Made by a program: the position numbers and the translations under genes. Shown piece after piece: positions 52,166-61,335 of a DNA stretch of 64,000 bases. Every line of letters starts with the position of its first letter. Position 1 is the stretch's first letter. The notes under the pieces were generated by a model. That model had not been told where the DNA came from, ran no database searches, and saw only the letters and a program-made list of their open reading frames with translations. This DNA comes from Acidobacteriota bacterium (GTDB lineage: Bacteria > Acidobacteriota > Terriglobia > Terriglobales > Acidobacteriaceae), in NCBI GenBank assembly GCA_013289765.1, contig JABCZI010000004.1, forward strand, positions 1-64,000. Reading direction: 5' to 3'.

Positions 52166-54190
52166 ATGGGCCGCATCCACGTACTTTCCGAGCAGGTCGC
52201 CAATAAGATCGCCGCCGGCGAGGTGGTGGAGCGGCCTGCCTCGGTGGTCAAAGAATTGCTCGAGAATGCCCTCGACGCGGGCGCGACCCGCATCAAGATC
52301 ACGATTGAGGCGGGCGGGAAGAAGCTTATCCAGATCACCGACAACGGATGCGGCATGGTTCGTGACGATGCCATGTTGGCCTTCGAGCGGCACGCAACCT
52401 CGAAACTCAAGGAAGCGGAGGATTTGCTGAGCGTCGCTACGCTCGGATTCCGCGGGGAAGCGCTGCCTTCGATCGCATCGGTGTCGCGTCTCCGCCTGGA
52501 AACGCGGGCGGCCGCGGACTCCGCGGAAATAGACGCGACCGGCACCATCATTGAGATCAATGGCGGCAAGATGGCGCGGATCGAGGAGGCTGGGTTACCC
52601 GAGGGTACGTCGATTACGGTTCGCGATCTTTTCTTTAATACTCCGGCTCGAAAGAAATTTTTGAAAGCGGAATCGACCGAACTGTCGCACATCGCGTCGT
52701 TGGTCACGCACTACGCGCTGGCGCATCCCGAAAAGCATTTTGAATTGCACTCCACTACCAACGCCATGCTGGTCGCCCCGCCGGTAGCGGGATACAGCGA
52801 GCGGGTCTATCAGGTATTCGGCAAAGAGACGCTTGACCAGTTAATTGCGGTTGCCGCGGTGCAACCGCTGACACACGTGGGCCTGCCGCAACCTCCACCG
52901 TGGCGCCGCAAAGAAACTGAAAATGGAGATGAGACCATCCCCAGCGATCCCGGCGAAATGCGCCTTCACGGTTTCGTTTCGAAACCGGAGATTCAAAAGC
53001 TGAATCGCAATTCGATCTTTGTTTTCGTCAACGGGCGGCTGATTCGCGACCGGCTGATTCAGCACGGGTTGACCGAAGCCTACCGCAACATTATTCCGCC
53101 ATCGGTTTTTCCGGTGGTGCTGTTGTTTCTGGAAATGCCGCCGGGCGAAGTGGATGTCAACGTCCATCCCTCGAAGACCGAGGTGCGCTTCCGGCAATCG
53201 AGCGTGATGCACGACTTTGTTCGCGACACGGTGCGCGCTGCATTGATGAAGGCGCGCCCGGTGCCGCAGTTCACCACCGAGATTCGCGCCCACGCCACGG
53301 CCAGTTCGGGCCTCACACCGGGGGCGCGCGACTGGGATCCAGCTTCCGATTTGGACGCAGAACCGGGCGCCCCGCTGCGTCCCTCCTACGAGCCAGCTAA
53401 CGGCGGATTTTCCCTGCAAGCTCCGAGCGCCCCGCCGGTTCCTGCGCGCCTCCAGTTCGAAGGCGGAATCGCGGTCGAGGCCAACGCGGCAATTCCGGTG
53501 GCGCGCGGTCTCGAAGCACAATTTCCTTTCGAGATCATTCCGGACATCATTCCGGATAATGGATGCGCCCGAGAAATTGATACCCGGGAAGAAGAGCCCA
53601 CGCTGGCGGCTCTCTCGACGCTTCGTCCTCTGGGGCAGATTCGCAATTCTTTTATTCTGGCGGTCAACGAAGACGGACTCTGGATCGTCGACCAGCACGT
53701 GGCCCACGAGCGCATCCTGTTCGAACGCATCTTGAAACAGCGCGCGGCTCAAAAAGTAGAAAGCCAGCGGCTTCTGATGCCAATCGTGCTGGAACTTTCT
53801 CCGGCGCAGCAGGCAATTTTTTCCGAAATCGCGGACGAACTGCAACACAACGGCTTTGAGGCCGAACCTTTTGGGGCGCGCAGTGTCGCGGTAAAACTCG
53901 CGCCCGCCGGAGTCGATGCGGCGGCGGTCGAACGCATGCTCCATGAATTACTCGATCAAATCTCCCGCGAAGAGCAATCGCTGAATCTGGAAAAGATTCG
54001 CAGCCGCATCGCCGCCTCCATTGCCTGCCATGCCGCCATCAAGGTCAACATGCCGCTGGAGCAAAATAAAATGGAGTGGTTGCTGGCGGAATTGGCCAAA
54101 ACGGACCATCCCATGTCGTGCCCGCACGGCAGACCGGTCGTTCTACGGTATTCTGTAAAGGACATTCAGAAAGCGTTCAAGAGAATCTAG
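52166..54190 (+). CDS. mutL: DNA mismatch repair protein MutL
   Basis: A 674-residue mismatch repair ATPase. The GHKL ATPase motifs are intact: ENALDAGATRIKI, DNGCGM, GFRGEALPSI, and GTSITVRDLFFNTPARKKFL. The C-terminal domain has VDQHVAHERILFE (close to DQHAxxExxxxE, with Val for Ala), ASIACHAAIKVN and CPHGRPV, so it belongs to the endonuclease-type MutLs that nick DNA in organisms without MutH. It follows the transposon by about 100 bases; a mutS is not in the window. Confidence 0.97.
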   Translation: MGRIHVLSEQVANKIAAGEVVERPASVVKELLENALDAGATRIKITIEAGGKKLIQITDNGCGMVRDDAMLAFERHATSKLKEAEDLLSVATLGFRGEALPSIASVSRLRLETRAAADSAEIDATGTIIEINGGKMARIEEAGLPEGTSITVRDLFFNTPARKKFLKAESTELSHIASLVTHYALAHPEKHFELHSTTNAMLVAPPVAGYSERVYQVFGKETLDQLIAVAAVQPLTHVGLPQPPPWRRKETENGDETIPSDPGEMRLHGFVSKPEIQKLNRNSIFVFVNGRLIRDRLIQHGLTEAYRNIIPPSVFPVVLLFLEMPPGEVDVNVHPSKTEVRFRQSSVMHDFVRDTVRAALMKARPVPQFTTEIRAHATASSGLTPGARDWDPASDLDAEPGAPLRPSYEPANGGFSLQAPSAPPVPARLQFEGGIAVEANAAIPVARGLEAQFPFEIIPDIIPDNGCAREIDTREEEPTLAALSTLRPLGQIRNSFILAVNEDGLWIVDQHVAHERILFERILKQRAAQKVESQRLLMPIVLELSPAQQAIFSEIADELQHNGFEAEPFGARSVAVKLAPAGVDAAAVERMLHELLDQISREEQSLNLEKIRSRIAASIACHAAIKVNMPLEQNKMEWLLAELAKTDHPMSCPHGRPVVLRYSVKDIQKAFKRI

Positions 54191-54197
54191 CCAGAAT

Positions 54198-54287
54198 CAA
54201 ATCGCTGATTGTTGATTGATGATTAAGTCCTGAAACGCTCAGGTTTAAAAATCAACAATCGGCAATCATCAATCAACAATTGCCGTT
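54198..54287. repeat. paired inverted GATTGTTGATT repeat downstream of mutL
   Basis: Left arm TCAAATCGCTGATTGTTGAT and on to 54226. Right arm AATCAACAATC and CAATCATCAATCAACAATTG. The ends are inverted copies of the same seven-base units as at 25560-25680. Confidence 0.85.
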
Positions 54288-54290
54288 CCC

Positions 54291-55325
54291 ATGACTGAAC
54301 AGGATCTCCACCAACTTCGTCGCGAAAAGTGGCGCCTCGATGGCAAGCCCATCCGCACCATCGAAGAGGCGCGCGCCTTTGTCGAGGCAGTGGGCTTCTG
54401 CCTGATGTTCCCGGTGCGTCCCGCCGTGCCCGTGCCTACCTTCATCGGGGCCTTCGTCGGCTCCGATAACCGGCTTCCCACCTGGCAGCATGCATACTCC
54501 GATCCGCGCGCGCTCGCGGCCACAGAGATGATGGTTCGCTTGCTGCGCGAACGCAACGCATACGAAGCCAGCATCTTCGAGGAAAATAATCCGTTCCTGG
54601 TTGCGGCCTCGGCGTTTCCTTTCTTCTACGCGCTGGTGGGCGAGCGCAATCCCAAGCTCGCGCCCAAGCAGGGGCCGCGCTCCCAGTACTCTCCGCTGGC
54701 CGCCGACGCCTTCGAACTGATCACCCGCGACGGCCCAATCTCCAAACAGAAACTTCAGGAGACACTGGGCAAGAGCATCTCAATTCCGGCGCTGGACAAG
54801 GCTCTCGGCGAATTACTGGCCAAGCTGCGCATCACGCGCGTGGATTACAACGCGAAAGAGGGATCGTTCTGGGATGTGCTCTACCGCTGGTCGCCCGAAG
54901 CCGTGAAAGAAGGCGTGAATCTCTCCATGCAGCAAGCGCTCTCCGCGCTGCTCTCGAAGTATCTCGACTGCGTGATTGCCGCCGACCAGTCGGAACTGGA
55001 AAGCTTTTTCGGAAAGTTCGTCGCGCGTTCGCGGGTGAAAGAAGCCGTAAACGCGCTGCTGGCTGCGCGCGAACTGAGCTTCATCCACGTGAGCGGCCGC
55101 TCGATGTTGCACATCACTCCGGAGAAAGAAGCCGCCGCGCCGAAAGTCATCTTGCCTCCACGACCGTTCCCACGGCCGCGACCTTCAGCCCGTCCGTCTG
55201 GACCTTCAAACGCAAGGCCATCCGGACGGCCCTCGGGACCGCCTAATGCACGACCCTCCGCCCGCCCGCCCGCGCGGCCACGCACGTTCTCGCGACCCAG
55301 GCCAAAGAGCGGAGGGCCGCGTTGA
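54291..55325 (+). CDS. AlkZ-related winged-helix protein with Arg/Pro/Ser-rich tail
   Basis: A 344-residue protein. The first 270 residues, with EEARAFVEAVGFCLMFPV, AFPFFYALVGERNP and winged-helix-like segments (LITRDGPISKQKLQETLG, YNAKEGSFWDVLYRW), resemble the AlkZ-related (crosslink-repair glycosylase-like) family. I do not see the glycosylase's Gln-x-Gln-type catalytic motif with certainty. The last 70 residues are a low-complexity tail of RPSARPSGP- and RPRP-type repeats, likely disordered and nucleic-acid binding. It is next to mutL, consistent with but not proof of a DNA repair role. Confidence 0.62.
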   Translation: MTEQDLHQLRREKWRLDGKPIRTIEEARAFVEAVGFCLMFPVRPAVPVPTFIGAFVGSDNRLPTWQHAYSDPRALAATEMMVRLLRERNAYEASIFEENNPFLVAASAFPFFYALVGERNPKLAPKQGPRSQYSPLAADAFELITRDGPISKQKLQETLGKSISIPALDKALGELLAKLRITRVDYNAKEGSFWDVLYRWSPEAVKEGVNLSMQQALSALLSKYLDCVIAADQSELESFFGKFVARSRVKEAVNALLAARELSFIHVSGRSMLHITPEKEAAAPKVILPPRPFPRPRPSARPSGPSNARPSGRPSGPPNARPSARPPARPRTFSRPRPKSGGPR

Positions 55326-55466
55326 GTTTCCGAGACGCCATCCACGAAGATGGTTTCGCGAGCATTCCTGATTTCTTTCCACGCGCGGACATCGATCGCT
55401 CCTTGGAAGCAATCACTTAGACCAGCGCCTGCCGCGGCTCACCGTGTACAATCGTCTACTTGCTCC

Positions 55467-56168
55467 ATGACCGATCCCACTCCCAACCCTAATTCTCCCC
55501 GCAAACTGATCATCGCGATAGACGGCCCGGCGGGCGCCGGCAAGAGCACCATCGCGTCCCGTTTGGCGCGCAAGCTGGGCTACGTGAACCTGGAGAGCGG
55601 TGCGATGTACCGCGCCCTGGCGCTGAAAGCTATCGATAACGACAAATCATTCGACGACGAAGCCGTCCTGCTAAAACTAGCCCAAGCCTCGCGCATCCGC
55701 CTGGAGCCGACCATGGGCGGAAACCGCACTTTGCTGGATGGCCACGACGTTTCCTCGCGCATTCGCGAGCGCGATGTCACGGAAGGGGCCTCGCGTGTGT
55801 CGGTGCATCCCCAAGTCCGTGCCTGGATGGTCGCCCGCCAGCGTGAGATGGGCGCCTGCGGTGGAGTAGTGATGGAAGGCCGCGACATCGGCACGAAAGT
55901 CTTTCCCGACGCCGATCTCAAGATCTTTCTCGATGCCGACCCGGTAGTGCGCGAGCAGCGCCGCATGGAGCAAAACAAAATCAAAGGCGAGGTGGCCGCA
56001 AACATAGCTGCCGATCTGCGCGAAAGGGACCGCCGCGACCGCACCCGCGCGGCCTCTCCGCTGCAAGCTGCGGAAGATGCAGTGGTCATTGACTCGACAA
56101 AGTTGGGTGAGGATGAAGTGCTGGAGCGGGTAGAACAGTTAGCGCGTCAGAAACTGGAATCGACTTAA
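55467..56168 (+). CDS. cmk: cytidylate kinase Cmk
   Basis: A 233-residue kinase that phosphorylates CMP and dCMP. The start at MTDPTPNPNSPRK gives a short N-terminal extension before the P-loop GPAGAGKST (20-28). Family markers are LESGAMYRALALKA, VSSRIRERDVTEGASRVSVH, VVMEGRDIGTKVFPDADLKI and DRRDRTRAASPL. The predicted length is normal. No operon partner such as rpsA follows; a 271-bp gap precedes the ku gene. Confidence 0.96.
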   Translation: MTDPTPNPNSPRKLIIAIDGPAGAGKSTIASRLARKLGYVNLESGAMYRALALKAIDNDKSFDDEAVLLKLAQASRIRLEPTMGGNRTLLDGHDVSSRIRERDVTEGASRVSVHPQVRAWMVARQREMGACGGVVMEGRDIGTKVFPDADLKIFLDADPVVREQRRMEQNKIKGEVAANIAADLRERDRRDRTRAASPLQAAEDAVVIDSTKLGEDEVLERVEQLARQKLEST

Positions 56169-56439
56169 AGCCGCAAGTGTCGTTGTAGGAATGTTATGAG
56201 CAACGTTTTTGCCTTTCGCCTGTGAGCGCGGCTGGAACTCACTCAGTTAACTACTACCCCTAGCGACTCCAGGCGTCTGGCCCCATTCCCTTCGGCTTTG
56301 CATGTCGGTTCTCCCCGCCCCATGTTTTGTGCATCCTAAGGTCTGTTTGTAGGCTAAACTACCAATTCTGGGAGAGTTAGGCCCTTGGCAGTCGCAGGTT
56401 GTGATGGGCGGTTACATCCGAGCGAGTGAGAGAGGAACT

Positions 56440-57285
56440 ATGCCTTCGTCGGTCTGGTCTGGACACTTAACTTTCGGTTTGATCTCCATGCCGGTGCGCC
56501 TGTTTTCGGGCGCGCGCAGCAGCGGAATCTCTTTCAACATGTTGCACCGGCCGGACAAAGTGCGGGTAAAGCAGCAATATATTTGTCCCGTGGAAAACGT
56601 CGTCGTCGATCGCAGCGACATCGTGAAAGGTTACGAGTTCCGCAAGGATGAATACATCGTCATCGAACCCGAGGAGATCAAGAAGATCGAGCCGCAGACC
56701 GCCAAGACCATGGAGATTCTGGAGTTCGTCAAGGCCGCCGACGTGGACCCGGTTTATTTCGAGTCGTCGTATTACATGATGCCAGAGGAAGCTGGAAGGC
56801 GTCCTTATGCGCTGCTGACCAAGGCGTTGGAAGAGAGCGAGTATGTGGCCATCGCGAAGATCACGATGCACAACCGCGAGTATACGGTGTTCTTGCGGCC
56901 GCACGAAGGTGGAATGATGCTCCACACCATGTATTACGCGGAGGAAGTCCGCAAGGTGGAAGGTTTTGGCGCACCTGACGTGGAATTGAAGGAAGCGGAA
57001 GTGAAAGTCGCGCACCAGCTCATCGAGGCGCTGGCCGACGAATGGAACCCGGAGAAATACCAGGACAGCTTCCAGGAAAATCTGAAGAAGCTGATCGAGG
57101 CCAAACTCGAGGGTGGTGAAGTGGCAGCGGTCGAGAAGCCGAAAAAACTGGCTCCGGTTGTGGACCTGATGGCGGCCCTTAAGCAGAGCCTGGCGCAAAT
57201 GGAAGGCAAGAAAAAGCCCGCGGCGGCCGCGAAATCGGACGAACCAAGAGAGGCCGCCAGTGCGAAGTCGCGGCGCAGCCGCTAG
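56440..57285 (+). CDS. ku: Ku protein (non-homologous end joining)
   Basis: A 281-residue homodimeric Ku that binds DNA ends. I start at MPSSVWSGHLTFGLISMPVR with AGAGGAA upstream. The core shows LISMPVRLFSGARSS, VVDRSDIVKGYEFRKDEYIV, FVKAADVDPVYFESSYYMMP and the C-terminal Lys-rich tail. Bacterial Ku works with the ligase LigD, which is not in this window. The gene stands alone. Confidence 0.97.
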   Translation: MPSSVWSGHLTFGLISMPVRLFSGARSSGISFNMLHRPDKVRVKQQYICPVENVVVDRSDIVKGYEFRKDEYIVIEPEEIKKIEPQTAKTMEILEFVKAADVDPVYFESSYYMMPEEAGRRPYALLTKALEESEYVAIAKITMHNREYTVFLRPHEGGMMLHTMYYAEEVRKVEGFGAPDVELKEAEVKVAHQLIEALADEWNPEKYQDSFQENLKKLIEAKLEGGEVAAVEKPKKLAPVVDLMAALKQSLAQMEGKKKPAAAAKSDEPREAASAKSRRSR

Positions 57286-57608
57286 TACGGAGCTGACAGG
57301 ACTTTTGTAGTCGCTACGTTTTGCATGCGGCGCGGACGTGACAAGCGACATCTCCACGGCAGCCCCAAGCGCCTACCGTTCCGGGTGTTCATCCCATCCA
57401 ACTCGCTCTCTATGAGCTGCATCTCACGGTTATCAGTTTGCCGAGACCAAGACACTGACAGCCGGATTTCCTTAGGGTGACACGAACAGGAGTTGGGGGA
57501 TTCCGCGGGCGTTGCTTGCTGAATCCGTCTCCAGCCTCTACACTAAAAGTTTTCCATTCCATTGAGTGGCTCGCCACCGGCTGCAACCGTGAGGCGACGA
57601 GAGGGTGC
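57286..57608. other. intergenic region (323 bp)
   Basis: Follows ku and precedes the lipoprotein gene. No repeat from the families seen elsewhere and no convincing terminator or coding sequence was recognised. Confidence 0.4.
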
Positions 57609-60026
57609 ATGGGAAGTTTGCGTTTCGGTGCGGGCGTGTGGGTGGTTGTCACCATCTTCTTATTTTTGTTTTTACCGGCGTGCGGTGGCAGCAAGCCTCC
57701 AGGAGCCTCTCCATTCCCCGCTAAGATCACCCTGAATCCCAGCAGCAGTTTCTCCATGCAGGTGGGCGCCACGCTATTGCTCACCGCCAGCGCGCAGAAC
57801 AACGCAGGCACAACAATCTCACCGGCATTTACCTACGCCACCAGCAATTCTGGAATCCTTGATGTAGCGCCTAACGGCTATGCTTGCGCGGGCACCTGGA
57901 ACGCCCCACTCTATTCGATTTGCACTCCCGCCGGAATTGGCACGGTTCAGGTCACCGCCTCCGCCCTTGGCGCCACTAGTCCTCCGACGCTGTTTTTTAT
58001 CCATCCGCCGGTCGATAACATTCAAATCACCGTGGCGACGCCGGTGAACTCTCCTCCGCCGGCGTGCCCGGCGCAAGTGGCTCTGCCGGCGTCCTGCAAT
58101 CTCAAGTTCAACCCTACCAACAATTGCCTCTCGCCAAATCAGATTCAAACGCTTCAGGCCACTGCCCGCAGTCAGGGTATGGATGTGACGGCTTCCGTCG
58201 GTCCCTTCAACTGGACCGAAACCAATGGCAGCGTGGTCAAGGTCACGCCAATCGTGAACACCGACATCAACGTCGCCACGTACCAGGCAACTGCGTCTCC
58301 GAGCGCACCTGGACAGACTCAAGTGATCGCCTCGGCTTCGGGAGTCTTCAGCCAGCCCTACACCTTCGAGGCCTGTCCCGTGCAATGTATTGCGTTGGAA
58401 GCTGGACCGATCGGCGCCGGCGATACCAGTTTCTCCGTCAACAAGGGAACCTCGGAAACGCTCACTGCGACGGCCGTAGATGTCCAAGGTTGCATAGTGC
58501 CCAACGCGCCTCTGACATGGGTATCCTCTTCCCCGGCCGCAATTACCGCGGGATGCACTTTGGGCAGCGCAACTTGCTCGGTCAGCACTCCGCAGCCGGG
58601 TTCCGCCGCAATCACTGCGAATTGCACGCCGCCGACTTGTAACGTCGGCTACCCGCTGAATCTGGCGCCGCTGCTCACCGATCCTTATATTCCGAAACCG
58701 GTCTATCCCATCAACGCCATTTCTGGCTTATCCACTGGGACCACGGTATCGACCAGCGTACTCGCAACCACCCGGGATTGTTCCGCAGACGCTTTCTGCA
58801 ACGTGGGTATTTATAACGCTTCCACTTCTACTCATCTTTCCGGCAATGCCGCTCAGTCACCGACTCCGCCCAACTCGCTACTATTCGATGCGGTGGGGGA
58901 CAGAGCTTTCATGGGCAGCGAATTCGGCGCTCTCGTTATCACGCCCGCAAATTTAGGAGGAACGACCAGCCCTTTCACTTCCATCCCTGCTTCCGGGACC
59001 ACGCTGGGTTTGGTAACCGGAAAGATCCTTGCCGTATCCTTGAACGGCAGCACCGCAATTTTCTCGGACACGGTTTCCACTCCGAATCAGGTCTACGTCG
59101 TGAACACTTCTCCGGCCTCCACTACGCCGCTCAATATTAATAGCGCAATCGCGGCCGCCATTTCGCCAGATGGACTAAAAGCGTTCATTCTCGGCAACGG
59201 CGGCAACACGTTGTATGTTTATTCGACACTGCAAGCTCTGCAAACCTACCCGTTGGCTGCACCGGCGACTTCGATTGCCTTCAATTCGACTGGATCTTTT
59301 GCATTGCTCGCGGGCGGGAATCCTTCTCCTTCCACGCTTTCCCTTTACAACACCTGCGACAATTCCCAGGTGCTCTTGCCCCTGCCGGTGCTAACGCCTC
59401 CAGCGCCGGGACTGCCCGCTCCGCCCCAATTTCTTAAGATGGTTCCCGCGGGCAATGTTCCGATGAAGAACACAGTCATTCCCGTGCCGCTCATGACCGA
59501 GGGCCTCGATTTTTTCTTTGGCCTCGATAACACCGGCATCGACATCATTGCGACAAACACTTCGCTATTACCACTCCCGGTTCCTGCCGGACCACTAACG
59601 CTCCCAACGCTGTGTCCGCGGCCGATTGTCCTCGCCCAGACCGTGGCGACCCCACCCGCACCGTTTCCGCCCACTCACATTAATATCGGATACGGCACGT
59701 TCCACCCCATCAACTTTTTCCTCTCGCCCGATACTAGTCAGGCGTACATCGTAACCACCGATTTCGGCGTCCTGACCTATTCCTTCAACACCAATTCCGT
59801 GTCGCGGATCCAACTGATTAACAATGCCGCGCCCGTGGCGGCCGACATCTCCGCTGACGGTTCACTCATTTACGTCGCCGGCTCCGATGGCCTGTTGCAC
59901 GAACTGAATACATCGACCGGCCTCGATCAGAATCAGACGTCCTTTTCGTCGCTTGCCAACTCCAATAATGACTTCTGCTTCTCAGGAAATAATTGCGCGT
60001 TGAATCTGGTGGCCGTGAAACCGTAA
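57609..60026 (+). CDS. large surface lipoprotein with Ig-like and beta-propeller-like regions
   Basis: An 805-residue protein. I start it at the ATG of MGSLRFGAGVWVVVTIFLFL because it opens a signal peptide with a lipobox, LPAC (residues 22-25). The first part (about 40-270) resembles Ig-like/BIg2 modules with alternating short strands (GATLLLTASAQNN). From about 450 on, repeated LSPDTSQAYIVTTDFG and DISADGSLIYVAGSDG-type sequences suggest a beta-propeller. It should be anchored to the outer membrane. No operon partner is clear; nusB is convergent. Confidence 0.75.
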   Translation: MGSLRFGAGVWVVVTIFLFLFLPACGGSKPPGASPFPAKITLNPSSSFSMQVGATLLLTASAQNNAGTTISPAFTYATSNSGILDVAPNGYACAGTWNAPLYSICTPAGIGTVQVTASALGATSPPTLFFIHPPVDNIQITVATPVNSPPPACPAQVALPASCNLKFNPTNNCLSPNQIQTLQATARSQGMDVTASVGPFNWTETNGSVVKVTPIVNTDINVATYQATASPSAPGQTQVIASASGVFSQPYTFEACPVQCIALEAGPIGAGDTSFSVNKGTSETLTATAVDVQGCIVPNAPLTWVSSSPAAITAGCTLGSATCSVSTPQPGSAAITANCTPPTCNVGYPLNLAPLLTDPYIPKPVYPINAISGLSTGTTVSTSVLATTRDCSADAFCNVGIYNASTSTHLSGNAAQSPTPPNSLLFDAVGDRAFMGSEFGALVITPANLGGTTSPFTSIPASGTTLGLVTGKILAVSLNGSTAIFSDTVSTPNQVYVVNTSPASTTPLNINSAIAAAISPDGLKAFILGNGGNTLYVYSTLQALQTYPLAAPATSIAFNSTGSFALLAGGNPSPSTLSLYNTCDNSQVLLPLPVLTPPAPGLPAPPQFLKMVPAGNVPMKNTVIPVPLMTEGLDFFFGLDNTGIDIIATNTSLLPLPVPAGPLTLPTLCPRPIVLAQTVATPPAPFPPTHINIGYGTFHPINFFLSPDTSQAYIVTTDFGVLTYSFNTNSVSRIQLINNAAPVAADISADGSLIYVAGSDGLLHELNTSTGLDQNQTSFSSLANSNNDFCFSGNNCALNLVAVKP

Positions 60027-60145
60027 GAGACTGTTAAACGTCCTACCGTGGGTTGCCGATTGGTACAGTGGAAGAGCGGCGCTTTAGCGCGCCATAAAGC
60101 GGTCAAAAAAGAAGCAGCTTTAGCCGACGAATGGAGCGGGCGCTC

Positions 60146-60562
60146 CTAAGCGGTTTTGCCCAAATCCTTCGCTACGCTGTCGAGCACGCCGTTTACGAAC
60201 TGCACCGACTCCGGGCTGGAGAACTTCCTCGCGATTTCGAGCGCTTCGTTGATGATCACCGCCCGCGGCGTCTCCGGATATCCCAGAAACTCGGCTACTC
60301 CCGCGCGCAACAGATTGCGATCCACCGCCGCCATGCGCTCCATGCGCCAGTGTTCCGCGTGACCTTCGATCAGTTTGTCAATTTCCGCTCCGCGGTCGGT
60401 GGCCACACGAAATAAATCGTCCGCAAACCCGCGCACCTCGGCGCTGGCGGAGCCATGCTCAGCCCAGAACGTCCGCTGCACGTGGTCGATGGTCTGCTTG
60501 CCCATGTCTGCCTGAAACAGCATCTGCAGAACCAGTTCGCGAGATTTACGGCGAGTACCCAT
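60146..60562 (-). CDS. nusB: transcription antitermination factor NusB
   Basis: A 138-residue all-helical RNA-binding factor, of normal length, working with NusE (S10) on boxA RNA in rRNA operons. Markers are RRKSRELVLQMLFQADMG, LIEGHAEHWRMERMAAVDRN and LLRAGVAEFLGYPETPRAVI. It lies 48 bases downstream of ribH on the same strand, the usual ribH-nusB order. Confidence 0.96.
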   Translation of the reverse strand: MGTRRKSRELVLQMLFQADMGKQTIDHVQRTFWAEHGSASAEVRGFADDLFRVATDRGAEIDKLIEGHAEHWRMERMAAVDRNLLRAGVAEFLGYPETPRAVIINEALEIARKFSSPESVQFVNGVLDSVAKDLGKTA

Positions 60563-60610
60563 AAGGAAATGTGTGATGGAGGTGGTGATTCAGTTTACTG
60601 CAAGGCAGGG

Positions 60611-61168
60611 TTATTTGCGCTTCGTCTTGACGGACTTCCTAGCTCTGTCATGCCGATTTTTAGATTTGTCATTCCGAGCGGAGGGAGGAACCTGCTTTTT
60701 ACTGGCAGCGGATGTCCGACGGCTAGAATCGGTCGTCCGGACCCCCGATGCCGGACGCCGAATGCCGTCCACCAGCGATGCCATCTCTACCGCCGCCAGC
60801 GCCGCATCAAATCCCTTGTTGCCCATCTTCAATCCTGCACGATCGATCGCCTGCTCCAAAGTTTCGCATGTAAGCACGCCGAAAGCATGCGGCACGCCCG
60901 TCTCCTGCGCCGATTGCCCAATCCCGCGCGTCACTTCATTCACAATCACGTCATAGTGCGCCGTATCGCCGCGCAGCAGGCATCCGAGGCAGATGATCGC
61001 ATCGTACTTCTTCGTCTCCGCCAACTTCCGAGCCGCCAAAGGAATTTCAAACGCCCCCGGCACGCGCACTAAAACGACGTCTTTCGTCCGAGCACCAGAG
61101 CGTAGCAACCCATCGACCGCGCTGCTAAGAAGCCTTTCTGTAATAAACGCGTTGAATCGCGAAATCAC
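60611..61168 (-). CDS. ribH: 6,7-dimethyl-8-ribityllumazine synthase RibH, start uncertain, extended tail
   Basis: The penultimate riboflavin-synthesis enzyme. Motifs include ISRFNAFITERLLSSAVDGL, RVPGAFEIPLAARKLAE, CLGCLLRGDTAHYDVIVNEV, GVPHAFGVLTCETLEQA and GNKGFDAALAAVEMASLV. The first canonical start here is a GTG that begins the chain inside the first beta-strand. Family residues PALEGSLSASGKRFAIV continue upstream in frame to an ACG at 61270, which has GGGAGA 8 bases before it. After the usual end there is a 50-residue basic tail, part of it (KKQVPPSARNDKSK) encoded by a dispersed repeat. Followed by nusB. Confidence 0.88.
   Translation of the reverse strand: MISRFNAFITERLLSSAVDGLLRSGARTKDVVLVRVPGAFEIPLAARKLAETKKYDAIICLGCLLRGDTAHYDVIVNEVTRGIGQSAQETGVPHAFGVLTCETLEQAIDRAGLKMGNKGFDAALAAVEMASLVDGIRRPASGVRTTDSSRRTSAASKKQVPPSARNDKSKNRHDRARKSVKTKRK
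60666..60697. repeat. GTCATTCCGAGCGGAGG repeat inside the ribH tail
   Basis: Reads TTGTCATTCCGAGCGGAGGG followed by AGGAACCTGCTT. It is translated in the ribH frame and related to the GTCATCCTGAGCGAAGG family (33842, 63543). Confidence 0.75.
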
Positions 61169-61299
61169 AATCGCGAAGCGTTTGCCAGAAGCGCTCAGGG
61201 AACCTTCCAGAGCAGGAAGTTCAGGCGCAGGAGGTCTTTCGATAACGATATCTAGGTCTTTCTTGTTCGTGGCTTAGATCTCCCTGGTGAGTTTGTTCT

Positions 61300-61332
61300 T
61301 GATCCGTGTGAATCCGTGAAAATCCGTGGCAA
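61300..61332. repeat. single-arm ATCCGTGG repeat downstream of the enoyl-CoA hydratase gene
   Basis: GATCCGTGTGAATCCGTGAA then AATCCGTGGC, one arm of the family at 24381-24478. Confidence 0.75.
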
Positions 61333-61335
61333 AGA

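Noticed and set aside
52841..53944. 367-codon minus-strand ORF opposite mutL
   Set aside because: Shadow of mutL; no recognisable motifs.
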